DNA from: Alphaproteobacteria bacterium
GTDB lineage: Bacteria; Pseudomonadota; Alphaproteobacteria; UBA6615
DNA length: 64,000 nt
Assembly: GCA_011087645.1 (NCBI GenBank)
Contig: JAALLF010000004.1
Span: 1 to 64,000 of the forward strand
Direction: 5' to 3'
In this document: positions 54,932 to 63,898 of the stretch, piece by piece
Position numbering within the stretch: position 1 is the first letter of the stretch
Layout of the letters: each line of letters opens with the position of its first letter
Notes under the pieces: generated by a model
Databases searched by the model: none
What the model was told of the DNA's origin: nothing
What the model saw: the letters and a program-made list of their open reading frames with translations, nothing else
Program-made: the position numbers and the translations under genes

Positions 54932-56731
54932 ATGCCGGATCAACCAGCCAACGAAGGTGATTCGACCCCGGGTGACGCAATGAGCGAATCGATCGCCAGT
55001 ATCGCCGAGCAAAGCCAACGCTTGATCAACAATTTTGTGGCGCAGCAGGGCAATCAATTCGGCATGGCCGACCCGTCGAATATCGGCAACGCCTTCCTCG
55101 AACTGACCACCCGCATGATGGCCAACCCGGCCCAAATGATGGAAGCGCAGATAGCGCTGTGGCAGAGCTACGTGGAGTTGTGGCAGTCGACCACCCAAAA
55201 GATGATGGGCCAGACAGTCGACCCCGTGGTCACACCCGAGGGCGACGATCGCCGGTTTCGCGCCGACGATTGGGAAGAGAATGTCCTGTTCGACTACATC
55301 AAACAGTCCTATCTGCTCTCCGCCCGCTGGCTGCAAAACACGGTCAACGAAGTCGAAGGCCTCGACGATAAGACCGCCAAGAAAGTCGATTTCTATACCC
55401 GCCAATTCGTCGATGCCATGGCGCCGTCGAATTTTGTGATGACCAATCCGCGGGTGTTGCGCGAAACCATCGACAGTAGGGGCGATAATCTGGTCAAGGG
55501 TTTGAAAAACCTGCTCGACGATTTGGAGCGCGGCGGCGGTCAATTGCGCATTCGTCAGACCGACGAAGACGCCTTCGAGTTGGGCCGTAATATCGCGCTG
55601 ACGCCGGGCAAGGTGGTGTTTCAGACGGATCTGATGCAACTCATCCAGTATGAGCCGGCAACCGAGAAGGTCGATCAGCGCCCGCTGCTGATCATCCCGC
55701 CGTGGATCAATAAATATTATATCCTCGATCTGCAGCCGGAAAATTCGTTCATCAAATGGTGCGTCGATCAAGGTCTGACGGTGTTTATCGTCTCCTGGGT
55801 CAATCCCGACGAAAAGCTCGCGCAGAAATCCTTCGAAGATTACATGATCGAAGGACCGTTGGCCGCGCTCGACGCGATCGAGCAGGCGACCGGCGCCCGC
55901 GACGCCAATGTCATCGGTTACTGCCTGGGCGGCACGTTGCTGGCCAGCACCCTGGCCTATATGGCCGCGAAAGGCGACAAGGGCTTTAAGAGCGCCACCT
56001 TCTTCACTGCCCTGACCGACTTTGAAGACCCCGGCGAACTCGGCGTGTTCATCGACGAGGAGCAACTCGCATCGTTGGAAGAACGCATGGACGCCGAGGG
56101 TTATCTCGATGGCGGCGCCATGGCGAATACCTTCAATATGCTGCGCGCCAACGATTTGATCTGGTCGTTCGTAGTCAACAATTACCTGATGGGTCGCGAC
56201 CCCTTCCCCTTCGATCTGTTGTTCTGGAATGCGGATTCGACCCGCATGCCGGCCGCAATGCACAGCTTCTACCTGCGTAAAATGTACCAGGAGAACAAAT
56301 TGGTCGAGCCCGGCGGTATCGAACTGGACGGCGTGCCGATAGATCTGCGGAAAATCAAGACGCCGACAATGATGGTGTCGACCCGCGAAGATCATATCGC
56401 ACCGTGGAAGTCGACCTACGCGGCCACGCAACTTTACCAGGGTCCGGTGAAGTTCTGCCTCGCCGGCTCAGGCCACATCGCCGGTGTGGTCAACCCGCCA
56501 GCAAACGAGAAATATGGCTATTGGACCAACAAGGAAAATCCCGCCGATCCGGACGAATGGTTGGCCAATGCGGATGAGAAGCCCGGGTCGTGGTGGCCGG
56601 AATGGCGCAAATGGATCAAGAAACATGCCGGCGGATCGATCTCCGCCCGCGCCCCGGGTGACGGCAAATTAAAAATTATCGAAGCCGCGCCGGGCAGTTA
56701 CGCCGCGACGCGCTTCGGCAAAGAGGACTAG
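54932..56731 (+). CDS. phaC: Class I poly(3-hydroxyalkanoate) synthase
   Basis: 599 residues, the size of class I PhaC. The lipase-like box GYCLGGT has catalytic C331; Asp is in MMVSTREDHIAPWK and His in LAGSGHIAGVVNPP. The N-terminal PhaC_N domain (residues about 70-240, NFVMTNPRVLRETIDSRGDNLVKGLKNL) is intact. It polymerises 3-hydroxyacyl-CoA into storage granules. No phaA, phaB or phaR is adjacent. Upstream is an AT-rich segment with possible promoter. Palindromic repeats follow the stop codon. Confidence 0.96.
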   Translation: MPDQPANEGDSTPGDAMSESIASIAEQSQRLINNFVAQQGNQFGMADPSNIGNAFLELTTRMMANPAQMMEAQIALWQSYVELWQSTTQKMMGQTVDPVVTPEGDDRRFRADDWEENVLFDYIKQSYLLSARWLQNTVNEVEGLDDKTAKKVDFYTRQFVDAMAPSNFVMTNPRVLRETIDSRGDNLVKGLKNLLDDLERGGGQLRIRQTDEDAFELGRNIALTPGKVVFQTDLMQLIQYEPATEKVDQRPLLIIPPWINKYYILDLQPENSFIKWCVDQGLTVFIVSWVNPDEKLAQKSFEDYMIEGPLAALDAIEQATGARDANVIGYCLGGTLLASTLAYMAAKGDKGFKSATFFTALTDFEDPGELGVFIDEEQLASLEERMDAEGYLDGGAMANTFNMLRANDLIWSFVVNNYLMGRDPFPFDLLFWNADSTRMPAAMHSFYLRKMYQENKLVEPGGIELDGVPIDLRKIKTPTMMVSTREDHIAPWKSTYAATQLYQGPVKFCLAGSGHIAGVVNPPANEKYGYWTNKENPADPDEWLANADEKPGSWWPEWRKWIKKHAGGSISARAPGDGKLKIIEAAPGSYAATRFGKED

Positions 56732-56738
56732 CGGCCCG

Positions 56739-56844
56739 CCTCGTCCTTCGAGACGGCGCTACGCGCCTCCTCAGGATGAGGCTATATTAGAACTCGAATT
56801 ACCCTCATCCTGAGGAGCGATCGCAGATCGCGTCTCGAAGGATG
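56739..56844. repeat. Facing pair of palindromic intergenic repeats (second copy)
   Basis: 56739-56781 (CTTCGAGACGGCGCT, then CTCCTCAGGATGAGG) and 56802-56844 (CATCCTGAGGAGCGATCGC, then GATCGCGTCTCGAAGG) repeat the arrangement of 5521-5631 nearly base for base, including the spacing. Again they separate convergent genes (phaC and the gamma carbonic anhydrase). Probably a mobile or amplified palindrome with a terminator-like effect. Confidence 0.85.
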
Positions 56845-56853
56845 GCGGTCGCG

Positions 56854-57408
56854 CTAACGGCTCGAGTTGCCCGATTTGATATGGTTGGCGGCGAGCTGGC
56901 AATAAGTCGCTACCGATTCCGGCCAATAATCAAGTTCGCTCTGGCGTAATTCGCGCAAAGGCTTGGCGGGAATGCCGGCCCATAATTCGCCCGCCTTCAC
57001 CACCTTGCCCGGCGACACCACGGCACCGGCGGCGACCATGGCGCCGGTTTCCACCACCGCCCCGTCGAGCACCACCGAGCGCATGCCGATGAAGCACCGC
57101 GACTGCAGGGTGCAGGCGTGGATCAGCGCGCTATGGCCGATGGTAATGTCATCGCCAATGTGCGTCGGCATATGTTCCGAACCGTCTTCGCGGGGACCGT
57201 TCAAATGGATGACCGTGCCGTCCTGAACATTGACGCGTTCGCCGATGCGGATAAAGCTGCCGGCATCGCCGCGGATGACGCAATTGTACCAAACGCTGGA
57301 ACCGGCGCCGATATGGACGTCGCCGATCACCGCGGCGGTATCGGCGATGAAGACGTCATCGGCGATGGTCGGCATGACGCCAAGATAGGGTTTCACCGGT
57401 CCGGACAT
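56854..57408 (-). CDS. Gamma-class carbonic anhydrase-like hexapeptide protein
   Basis: 184 residues. A left-handed beta-helix is evident from the hexapeptide run (VFIADTAAVIGDVHIGAGSSVWYNCVIRGD, VQDGTVIHLNG, ITIGHSALIHACTLQ) with candidate zinc His in TVIHLNG, GHSALIHAC and after. It belongs to the YrdA/PaaY/CaiE family, some of which are true carbonic anhydrases; others act as chaperone-like or thioester-related proteins. Zinc-dependent activity cannot be confirmed from sequence. It lies upstream of argC on the same strand only by location, separated by 38 bases. Confidence 0.9.
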   Translation of the reverse strand: MSGPVKPYLGVMPTIADDVFIADTAAVIGDVHIGAGSSVWYNCVIRGDAGSFIRIGERVNVQDGTVIHLNGPREDGSEHMPTHIGDDITIGHSALIHACTLQSRCFIGMRSVVLDGAVVETGAMVAAGAVVSPGKVVKAGELWAGIPAKPLRELRQSELDYWPESVATYCQLAANHIKSGNSSR

Positions 57409-57446
57409 GAGTTCCTCGAGATGGTGTGTGAGTTGGAGCCGTTGTT

Positions 57447-58508
57447 TTACGGGAACAGCGGCTCTTGTTCCAAGCCCGTCGTCTCGGCGATATCGAACAT
57501 CAAATTCATATTCTGAATCGCCTGGCCGCTTGATCCCTTGACCAAATTGTCGATCGCGGTCACCAGAATCGCGCGGCCAGGAATGCGGTCAGCGAAGACC
57601 CCGGTGACGACAAAGTTCGAGCCCCGCACATGACGGGTCGCCGGCGTGGAGCCCTCCGGTACGATGCGCACGAACCGCTCGTCGGCGTAACGCTCGATCA
57701 GGGTCTGCCGCAAATCGTCAGCGGTGACGCCATTGGCGAGCCGCACATAGGTGGTCACCAACTCACCCCGGTTCATCGGCATTAGGTGCGGTGTGAAGTT
57801 GACGGTCACCGAATGCCCGGCGAGCTTACCGATCTCCTGCTCGATCTCCGGCGCGTGGCGGTGATGGGCGACGCCGTAGGGATGGATGCCCTCGGCGACT
57901 TCGGCGAACAGCGATGTTTCCTTCAGCGCCCGCCCCGCCCCGGTCACGCCGGACTTGGCGTCGATGATGATATCGTCGGCGTCGATCTGGCCTGCCGCGA
58001 CAATCGGCAACAACTGGAGCAGCGCCGCCGTCGGATAACAGCCCGGGCACGCGACCAACCGGCTGGCGGCGATACGATCGCGGTAGAATTCGGTCAGCCC
58101 ATAAACCGCGTCGCCCTGCAGCGCCGGCGCGTAATGTTCGTGGCCGTACCATTCGGCGTAGGTGGCGATGTCTTCCAGCCTAAAATCAGCCGACAGGTCG
58201 ACCACCTTCAGATCGCCCGGCAACTCGCGGACAATTTCCTGGGTCGTGCCGTGGGGCAAGGCGCAGAACGCCACATCGATACCGTCCCACGACGCCTCCT
58301 CGGTCTTGATTAGATCCGGCAAATCGTTGCCGCCGAGATGGGGATAGACCGCGTCATAGGGTTTGCCGGCATGGGCGTTTGCCGTCATCAGCGCAATCGA
58401 CGCATTGGGATGGCGCACCAGCAGACGCACAAGCTCGACGCCGGTATAGCCGCTGGCGCCCAAAATACCGATCTTGAGTTGGTTGCTGTTCGACGATTGC
58501 GCCGCCAT
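57447..58508 (-). CDS. argC: N-acetyl-gamma-glutamyl-phosphate reductase
   Basis: 353 residues from ATG 58508, preceded by AGGAG. KIGILGASGYTGVELVRLLVRHP is the NADP-binding motif, and VACPGCYPTAALLQLLP carries the catalytic Cys (about residue 155). HRHAPEIEQEI and VNFTPHLMPMNRGELVTTYV are typical. It makes N-acetylglutamate semialdehyde in arginine synthesis. The longer frame to 58739 is not protein-like. It is downstream of rplM-rpsI and a sugar acetyltransferase on the same strand, as often seen in Rhodospirillales. Confidence 0.97.
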   Translation of the reverse strand: MAAQSSNSNQLKIGILGASGYTGVELVRLLVRHPNASIALMTANAHAGKPYDAVYPHLGGNDLPDLIKTEEASWDGIDVAFCALPHGTTQEIVRELPGDLKVVDLSADFRLEDIATYAEWYGHEHYAPALQGDAVYGLTEFYRDRIAASRLVACPGCYPTAALLQLLPIVAAGQIDADDIIIDAKSGVTGAGRALKETSLFAEVAEGIHPYGVAHHRHAPEIEQEIGKLAGHSVTVNFTPHLMPMNRGELVTTYVRLANGVTADDLRQTLIERYADERFVRIVPEGSTPATRHVRGSNFVVTGVFADRIPGRAILVTAIDNLVKGSSGQAIQNMNLMFDIAETTGLEQEPLFP

Positions 58509-58635
58509 GGCGGGCACTCCTGCTAAATTATCCAGATTAGTCCTCGCCACACCATAGGCGGCGATAGGGCTGTTTACTAAGACAAAGCGGCGGTTTCGCG
58601 CAACCGTCGATTGGCCGGGTTCTAAAAAGAGGCTT

Positions 58636-59265
58636 TTATCGGGTAATCGGTCGTGCCGGGATGCCGACCACGGTGACACCGTCTGGGACATCGGTGGTAA
58701 CGACGGCGCCGGCGCCAATAGTACTGTTGTGACCCACATGAACCCCCGGGATCAACGACGCGCCGACCCCGACCATCGCCTGTTTGCCAACCGTGACATC
58801 GCCCGCGGCGCGAACACCCGGGCCAATCTGAACGCCGTCAGCGAGATCGCCATCATGGTCGATCGTGCAGGCGGTATTGAGAATACAGTGGGCGCCGATG
58901 TTCGCGTTGGCGTTGATCACAACATTGGCCATGACCACGCTACCCGCCCCAATTGCGGCGGTCTCGGAAACAATCGCGGATGGGTCGACGAGAATTGCCA
59001 GCGCGATACCTTGCCGGCGCGCGAACTCACCGCACGCGACGCGGCGCGCATTCTCGCCGACGGCGACAAACAGTTGCGTGCCGTCGGGCCAGGCGCGCAG
59101 CAACGCCTCATCATCAGTGGCGATCACCGGGATGTCATTGACGACTTGGTCGAGCGATCGCGCGGGATCGCAAAATCCGACAATCGCAAAACCACAACGC
59201 ACGGCGACTTCGGCGCATACCCGTCCGTGTCCGCCGGCGCCAAGAATGATGACTTGCTGCGCCAT
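58636..59265 (-). CDS. NeuD/PglD-like acetyltransferase
   Basis: 209 residues. The N-terminal Rossmann-like VIILGAGGHGRVCAEV is followed by a left-handed beta-helix of hexapeptide repeats (IVSETAAIGAGSVVMANVVINANANIGAHCILNTACTIDHD, GVGASLIPGVHVGHNSTIGAGAVVTTDVPD). This combination is the NeuD/PglD family that O- or N-acetylates sugars for surface glycans using acetyl-CoA. The His of CTIDHDGD is the likely base. It lies between rpsI and argC, with 127-base gaps on both sides. Start is ATG 59265 with no obvious ribosome site. Confidence 0.88.
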   Translation of the reverse strand: MAQQVIILGAGGHGRVCAEVAVRCGFAIVGFCDPARSLDQVVNDIPVIATDDEALLRAWPDGTQLFVAVGENARRVACGEFARRQGIALAILVDPSAIVSETAAIGAGSVVMANVVINANANIGAHCILNTACTIDHDGDLADGVQIGPGVRAAGDVTVGKQAMVGVGASLIPGVHVGHNSTIGAGAVVTTDVPDGVTVVGIPARPITR

Positions 59266-59392
59266 ACTGAGGGCCAACCTACTTACCAACGGCAATTAGG
59301 CTAACCGAACGTGGTAAACGAAACGTCAAAAGAAAACGCCGGAGCTCGCTTCAACGAACCCCGGCGATTGAACGCGTTTGATGTGGTGCGGT

Positions 59393-59863
59393 TTAACGCT
59401 TGGAGAACTGGAAGCTGCGGCGGGCCTTGGCCTTACCGTATTTCTTACGTTCAACGACGCGCGAATCGCGGGTCAGCATGCCGGCTTTCTTTAGAACCGT
59501 GCGGAGTTCCGGTTCGCGCAGGCTCAGGGCCTTGGACAGACCGTGGCGTACGGCGCCGGCCTGTCCCGAGAGGCCACCGCCGGCCACGGTGCAGACGATG
59601 TCGTACTGGCCGACCCGTTCGGTCACCTGGAAGGGTTGCGAGAGAACCATGCGCAGCACCGGCCGGGCGAAATAAACCTCGCCGGCGCGGCCATTAACCG
59701 TCAGCAACCCGGTGCCCGGTTTGATCCATACGCGGGCGACCGCGTCTTTCCGCTTGCCGGTGGCGTAGGTCCGGCCATGCTCGTCGATCTTGGGCTCAGC
59801 AACAACCGGCGCTGGCGCGACTGTTTCCACCGGCTCTGCGGCTTGTACCGTTTCGTCGGTCAT
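59393..59863 (-). CDS. rpsI: 30S ribosomal protein S9
   Basis: 156 residues. The Ala/Val/Glu-rich N-terminal extension (first 30 residues) is typical of alphaproteobacteria. [37 protein letters not shown] and the C-terminal [12 protein letters not shown] that touches the P-site tRNA are intact. Part of the 30S head. Starts 2 bases after rplM ends, so they are co-transcribed. Confidence 0.98.
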   Translation of the reverse strand: MTDETVQAAEPVETVAPAPVVAEPKIDEHGRTYATGKRKDAVARVWIKPGTGLLTVNGRAGEVYFARPVLRMVLSQPFQVTERVGQYDIVCTVAGGGLSGQAGAVRHGLSKALSLREPELRTVLKKAGMLTRDSRVVERKKYGKAKARRSFQFSKR

Positions 59864-59865
59864 GA

Positions 59866-60345
59866 TCAGCCCTTCCTCTTATTCTTGGCGTTTAGCGCGG
59901 CAACATCGATGGTTTCAGGCTGCTGGGCTTCATGGGGGTGTTCGGTGCCTGCGTAAATCTTGAGCTTGCCGATCTGCGCACGACCCATTTTGGTTTTTGG
60001 CAGCATGCGTTCGACGGCTTTACGAATAACCCGGTCGGAATGCTCGCCTTCCAAAATTTCGCCCGCGGTGCGGCTCTTAATGCCGCCGGGATAGCCGGTG
60101 TGGCGATAATAGGTCTTATCGGCCTTCTTATTGCCGGTCAGGTGGACCTTCTCGGCGTTGATCACAACGATATGGTCGCCACAGTCGATGTTGGGGGTGT
60201 ACATCGGCTTGTGTTTGCCACGCAGCCGGTCGGCGATGATCACCGCCATGCGGCCGAGAACCAGGTCTTCGGCGTCGATGATCCACCACTTGGCCTCGAC
60301 CTCGGAAGGTCTGGCGCTATATGTTTTTTGAGCCGTAAGGGGCAT
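59866..60345 (-). CDS. rplM: 50S ribosomal protein L13
   Basis: 159 residues. Core motifs [66 protein letters not shown] and [38 protein letters not shown] are all present. First gene of the rplM-rpsI operon. ATG 60345 is used; the 29-residue extension to 60432 is not protein-like. The 250 bases upstream, shared with the divergent enoyl-CoA hydratase, should hold its promoter. Confidence 0.98.
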   Translation of the reverse strand: MPLTAQKTYSARPSEVEAKWWIIDAEDLVLGRMAVIIADRLRGKHKPMYTPNIDCGDHIVVINAEKVHLTGNKKADKTYYRHTGYPGGIKSRTAGEILEGEHSDRVIRKAVERMLPKTKMGRAQIGKLKIYAGTEHPHEAQQPETIDVAALNAKNKRKG

Positions 60346-60595
60346 TGTGTTGAATTCCGTCTTTAAGGGCTCGAGGACGAATTTCCTCAGGGAACCGAGG
60401 CGGGTTCTATGGCAGTCAAAACAAACTGTCAATCGTGAATTAGTGTTTTTTCTGAATGGGTTATAAGTGCGGTAATATAGTACGCAAGGGGCCTATATTG
60501 GGACTTGCGCCGGCCCGGCCCGGCGATGCACATTGCCGCCCGGTGCAATTGGTCCCATGTGATTTAGCCTGAACCTGGAACGAACCGACTTAATT

Positions 60596-61435
60596 ATGAG
60601 CGACGCCGCAACACATACCGGGGTAGAAAACGAGCCCCCTCACCTGTTACGCGAGGATCGCGGCGGCGTTGCGGTGCTGACGCTTAACCGTCCGAAGCAA
60701 ATGAATGTGCTGTCCCACACAATGTTGGACAGCCTGCAGGCGGGCCTCGACGACATCGCCGCCGACCCGTCGATTCGGGTGGTCGTGCTGGCGGCGAACG
60801 GCAAAGCATTCTGCACCGGACATAATCTGAAAGATATGCGGGCCAATTATACGCTGGAATATCAAAACCAGCTCTTCGCCGCCTGCAGCAATATGATGGT
60901 GTCGATCCTGCGCTTGCCGCAACCGGTCATCGCGAAAGTACATGGTGTCGCCACCGCGGCCGGCTGCCAATTAGTCGCCACTTGCGATCTTGCCGTTGCC
61001 GGGCAATCGGCCAGTTTCGCCACCTCAGGCATCAATAATGGGCTGTTCTGCTCGACCCCTGGCGTCGCCGTGGGGCGTAACCTCAGCCGCAAACACGCCA
61101 TGGAAATGTTGCTGACCGGCGATTTCATCGGCCCCGACCGGGCCGAGCAGATCGGCCTGATCAACCAAGTCGTCGCCGACGGTGAACTCGACGCCACCGT
61201 CGATGCACTAGCGGAGAAATTGGCCGCCAAGAGCGCCTTTGGCCTCAGACTCGGCAAGGAAGGGTTTTACCGGCAGCTCGAGATGGGCCTCACAGATGCC
61301 TACGCGTTCGCCGGTTCGGAGATGGCGCGCAATGTCATGGACCGGGACGCGGCGGAAGGCTTCGATGCCTTCATCGAGAAGCGCCAACCGGTGTGGGATC
61401 AATCCCCACGGGGCGAGCCAGAGGCGGAAGACTGA
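60596..61435 (+). CDS. Enoyl-CoA hydratase/isomerase family protein
   Basis: 279 residues. Crotonase fold: VAVLTLNRPKQMNVLSHTML, VVLAANGKAFCTGHNLKDM (oxyanion hole), QPVIAKVHGVATAAGCQLVATCDLAVAG and the C-terminal helix. The Glu pair typical of true hydratases is not obvious at the position of the second glutamate (SFATSGINNGLFCSTPG), as in many crotonase-family members with other activities. Acyl-CoA substrate, exact role unknown. It precedes two CoA-binding-domain genes on the same strand. Confidence 0.9.
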   Translation: MSDAATHTGVENEPPHLLREDRGGVAVLTLNRPKQMNVLSHTMLDSLQAGLDDIAADPSIRVVVLAANGKAFCTGHNLKDMRANYTLEYQNQLFAACSNMMVSILRLPQPVIAKVHGVATAAGCQLVATCDLAVAGQSASFATSGINNGLFCSTPGVAVGRNLSRKHAMEMLLTGDFIGPDRAEQIGLINQVVADGELDATVDALAEKLAAKSAFGLRLGKEGFYRQLEMGLTDAYAFAGSEMARNVMDRDAAEGFDAFIEKRQPVWDQSPRGEPEAED

Positions 61436-61441
61436 ACCCTC

Positions 61442-61873
61442 ATGAGCCAATTTTCGTATTCAGACGAGGTTCTGCGCACGCTGTTCGACGACATCAGAAC
61501 TGTCGCCCTGGTCGGCGCTAGCCCCCGGGGCGAACGCCGCGCCAGTTGGCGCGTCATGCGTTTTCTGCAGAACCAGGGCTACAAGGTCTACCCGGTCAAT
61601 CCCGACGCGGTGGGGCAGGAAATTCACGGCGAGAAGGTCTATGCGGCGTTGCAGGACCTGCCCGAGAAAGTTGATTTGGTGGATATTTTCCGGCGCTCCA
61701 GCAAGGTCGCGCCCGTGGTCGATGATGCTATTGCCATCGGCGCGCCCTATATCTGGATGCAACTGGACGTGATCGACGAAGACGCGGCGCGAAAGGCCGA
61801 AGCCGCCGGCGGTACGGTCATCATGGATCGTTGTCCGGCGATCGAATTACCGCGGCTGCGGCAAGCAGCCTAG
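61442..61873 (+). CDS. CoA-binding domain protein (YccU-like), copy 1
   Basis: 143 residues. VALVGASPRGERRASWRVMRFLQNQGYKVYPVNPDAVGQEIHG is the CoA-binding Rossmann-like domain, and VDLVDIFRRSSKVAPVVDDAIAIGAPYIWMQLDVIDEDAARKAEAAGGTVIMDRCPAIEL completes it. Such single-domain proteins share the fold with succinyl-CoA ligase alpha but have no catalytic phospho-His. The function is not settled. It begins 6 bases after the enoyl-CoA hydratase stop and is followed by a paralogue. Confidence 0.92.
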   Translation: MSQFSYSDEVLRTLFDDIRTVALVGASPRGERRASWRVMRFLQNQGYKVYPVNPDAVGQEIHGEKVYAALQDLPEKVDLVDIFRRSSKVAPVVDDAIAIGAPYIWMQLDVIDEDAARKAEAAGGTVIMDRCPAIELPRLRQAA

Positions 61874-61901
61874 TTCTGCGACCTGGCTACAGGAACAAAA
61901 G

Positions 61902-62393
61902 ATGGAAGCGCTTTATTATCCCGACTGGCAGATTCGCCGCATTCTGCGCGATACCAACACCATCGCCATGGTCGGCGCCAGCACCAACTGGAACCGGCCG
62001 AGCTATTTCGCCATGAAATATCTGCAAGAAAAAGGTTTTCGGGTGATCCCGGTAAATCCGCGCGCCGAAGGTGAAATCCTGCTCGGAGAGACGGTGTACG
62101 CCAGCCTTAAAGACATCCCTGAACCTATTGAAATGGTGGACATTTTCCAACGTTCCGATCGCGTTCCGCCGGTCGTCGACGAGGCCCTTGAAATCGGTGC
62201 TAAAATCATCTGGATGCAGCTCACCGTGCGTCATGATGAGGCGGCGCAAAAGGCCGAAGCGGCGGGGCTTACGGTGATCATGGACCGTTGCCCAAAGATT
62301 GAATTCGGCCGGTTGAGCGGTGAGCTCGGCTGGAGCGGTATCAATACGCGGGTGATCACATCGCGCCGCTCGAAGCAAATTCGCACCCACTAG
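61902..62393 (+). CDS. CoA-binding domain protein (YccU-like), copy 2
   Basis: 163 residues, paralogous to the preceding gene: IAMVGASTNWNRPSYFAMKYLQEKGFRVIPVNPRAEGEILLGETVY and VDIFQRSDRVPPVVDEALEIGAKIIWMQLTVRHDEAAQKAEAAGLTVIMDRCPKIEF. It has an extra C-terminal extension (GELGWSGINTRVITSRRSKQIRTH). Tandem copies with diverged ends suggest sub-functionalisation. Located after the enoyl-CoA hydratase and before metY, so a link to acyl-CoA or sulfur metabolism is possible but unproven. Confidence 0.9.
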   Translation: MEALYYPDWQIRRILRDTNTIAMVGASTNWNRPSYFAMKYLQEKGFRVIPVNPRAEGEILLGETVYASLKDIPEPIEMVDIFQRSDRVPPVVDEALEIGAKIIWMQLTVRHDEAAQKAEAAGLTVIMDRCPKIEFGRLSGELGWSGINTRVITSRRSKQIRTH

Positions 62394-62415
62394 CGGGAAG
62401 CCTTGTATACACCGC

Positions 62416-62494
62416 CCTCATGCTGAGCTTGTCGAAGGATGAAGATTTGAAGGGCACGGAAAACACCTCATACTTCGACAAGCTCAGCATGAGG
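62416..62494. repeat. 22-base perfect inverted repeat upstream of metY
   Basis: 62416-62437 and 62473-62494 are exact inverse complements of 22 bases (arm contains CATGCTGAGCTTGTCGAAG), with a 35-base spacer. Any transcript through it would form a stable hairpin. It differs in sequence from the CTTCGAGACG family elsewhere in the window but shares style (CTTCG, GATGAG-like ends). It may be a terminator for the upstream operon or a mobile palindrome. Confidence 0.85.
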
Positions 62495-62565
62495 TTTGTG
62501 TTTAACCCTGGGCTATTTCATCCCGATCCTGTCGCGTGATGAAAAGCAACAACGGAGCCCGAGTA

Positions 62566-63882
62566 ATGGCCGACGATCGTAAACCAGCCAAACCGCCTGG
62601 CTTTGAGACGCTGGCAATCCATGCCGGTAGCGCACCCGATCCGTCGACCGGCGCGCGTAACGTGCCGATCTATCAATCCAACTCATATGTCTTCGACGAT
62701 GTCGACCATGCAGCGTCGCTGTTTAACCTGCAGACCTTCGGCTATATCTATACGCGCATCGGCAATCCCACTGTCTCGGCGCTAGAAGAGAAGGTCGCGG
62801 CGCTTGAGAACGGCCGCGCCGGCGTCGCCACCTCGACCGGCCATGCGGCGCAAATGCTGGCCATGTATATCCTCATGGAGCCCGGCGCCAATTTCATATC
62901 CTCGACCAACCTGTATGGCGGTTCGGTCACCCAGTTCACCCACACTTTCGCAAAGTTCGGTTGGAACTGTAAGTTCGTCGACCCGGGCGAGCCGGAAAAT
63001 TTCCGCGACGCGATCGATGAGAACACCAAGGCGATTTTTCTCGAGCTGCTGGCCAATCCCGGCGGTGTCATCGTCGATCTCGAACCGGTTGCCGACATCG
63101 CCCGCGAGGCCGGCATACCGCTAATCGTTGATAACACAACCGCCTCGCCCTATCTGGCCCAACCGTTCGATTGGGGCGCCGATATTATCATCCATTCGAT
63201 GACCAAATTTCTCGGCGGGCACGGCAACGCCATGGGCGGCATTGTGGTGGAGAGCGGCCGCTTCGATTGGGCGCAGAACGATAAGTTCCCGTCCCTCACC
63301 CAGCCCGACCCGGCCTATCATGGGCTCACCTTCTACGAGACCTTCGGCGATTTCGGCTTCTCGACCAAGGGCCGCGCGGTCGCCCTGCGCGATCTCGGTC
63401 CGACCCTGGCGCCGATGAACGCCTATCTGATCCTCACCGGTATCGAGACCCTGCCGCTGCGCATGGAGCGCCATGTGCAAAATGCCCAGGCGGTGGCCGA
63501 ATATCTCGAGGCTCACCCCGCGGTTGCCTGGGTCTCTTATGCCGGCTTGAAATCCAGCCCCTATCGCGAACTGGCCAAGAAGTATCTGCCCAAGGGGCCG
63601 GGCTCGTTGTTCACCTTCGGCCTCAAGGGCGGCTACGAAGCCGGCACCAGCCTGGTCGAGAGCGTCGAACTTATCTCCCATTTGGCCAATTTGGGCGACA
63701 CCAAAACCTTGATCATCCACCCGGCCTCGACCACCCACCGCCAGCTCACCGAAGAACAGCGCATCGCCGCCGGGGCCGGGCCCGACGTGGTGCGGATTTC
63801 AGTGGGTCTGGAGACCATCGACGACATCATCGCCGATCTCGACCAGGCGCTGGATCACGCCATGGCCAAGGCGGCGGAATAA
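62566..63882 (+). CDS. metY: O-acetylhomoserine aminocarboxypropyltransferase (sulfhydrylase)
   Basis: 438 residues from ATG 62566, preceded by GGAG. The N-terminal FETLAIHAGSAPDPSTGARNVPIYQSNSYVFDDVDHAASLF is the family start, followed by YTRIGNPTVSALEEKVAALENG and the PLP lysine motif HSMTKFLGGHGNAMGG. It converts O-acetylhomoserine and sulfide to homocysteine. Length and the extended middle region favour MetY over cystathionine synthases, but MetB/MetZ family members are the alternative. Confidence 0.93.
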   Translation: MADDRKPAKPPGFETLAIHAGSAPDPSTGARNVPIYQSNSYVFDDVDHAASLFNLQTFGYIYTRIGNPTVSALEEKVAALENGRAGVATSTGHAAQMLAMYILMEPGANFISSTNLYGGSVTQFTHTFAKFGWNCKFVDPGEPENFRDAIDENTKAIFLELLANPGGVIVDLEPVADIAREAGIPLIVDNTTASPYLAQPFDWGADIIIHSMTKFLGGHGNAMGGIVVESGRFDWAQNDKFPSLTQPDPAYHGLTFYETFGDFGFSTKGRAVALRDLGPTLAPMNAYLILTGIETLPLRMERHVQNAQAVAEYLEAHPAVAWVSYAGLKSSPYRELAKKYLPKGPGSLFTFGLKGGYEAGTSLVESVELISHLANLGDTKTLIIHPASTTHRQLTEEQRIAAGAGPDVVRISVGLETIDDIIADLDQALDHAMAKAAE

Positions 63883-63898
63883 TTTCCCAGGCTATTAG

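Noticed and set aside
60346..60595. L13 leader RNA before rplM
   Set aside because: No matching conserved structure was recognised in this alphaproteobacterial-type region.
62394..62565. SAM riboswitch before metY
   Set aside because: No conserved SAM-riboswitch core could be recognised by eye; only the 22-base inverted repeat is seen.
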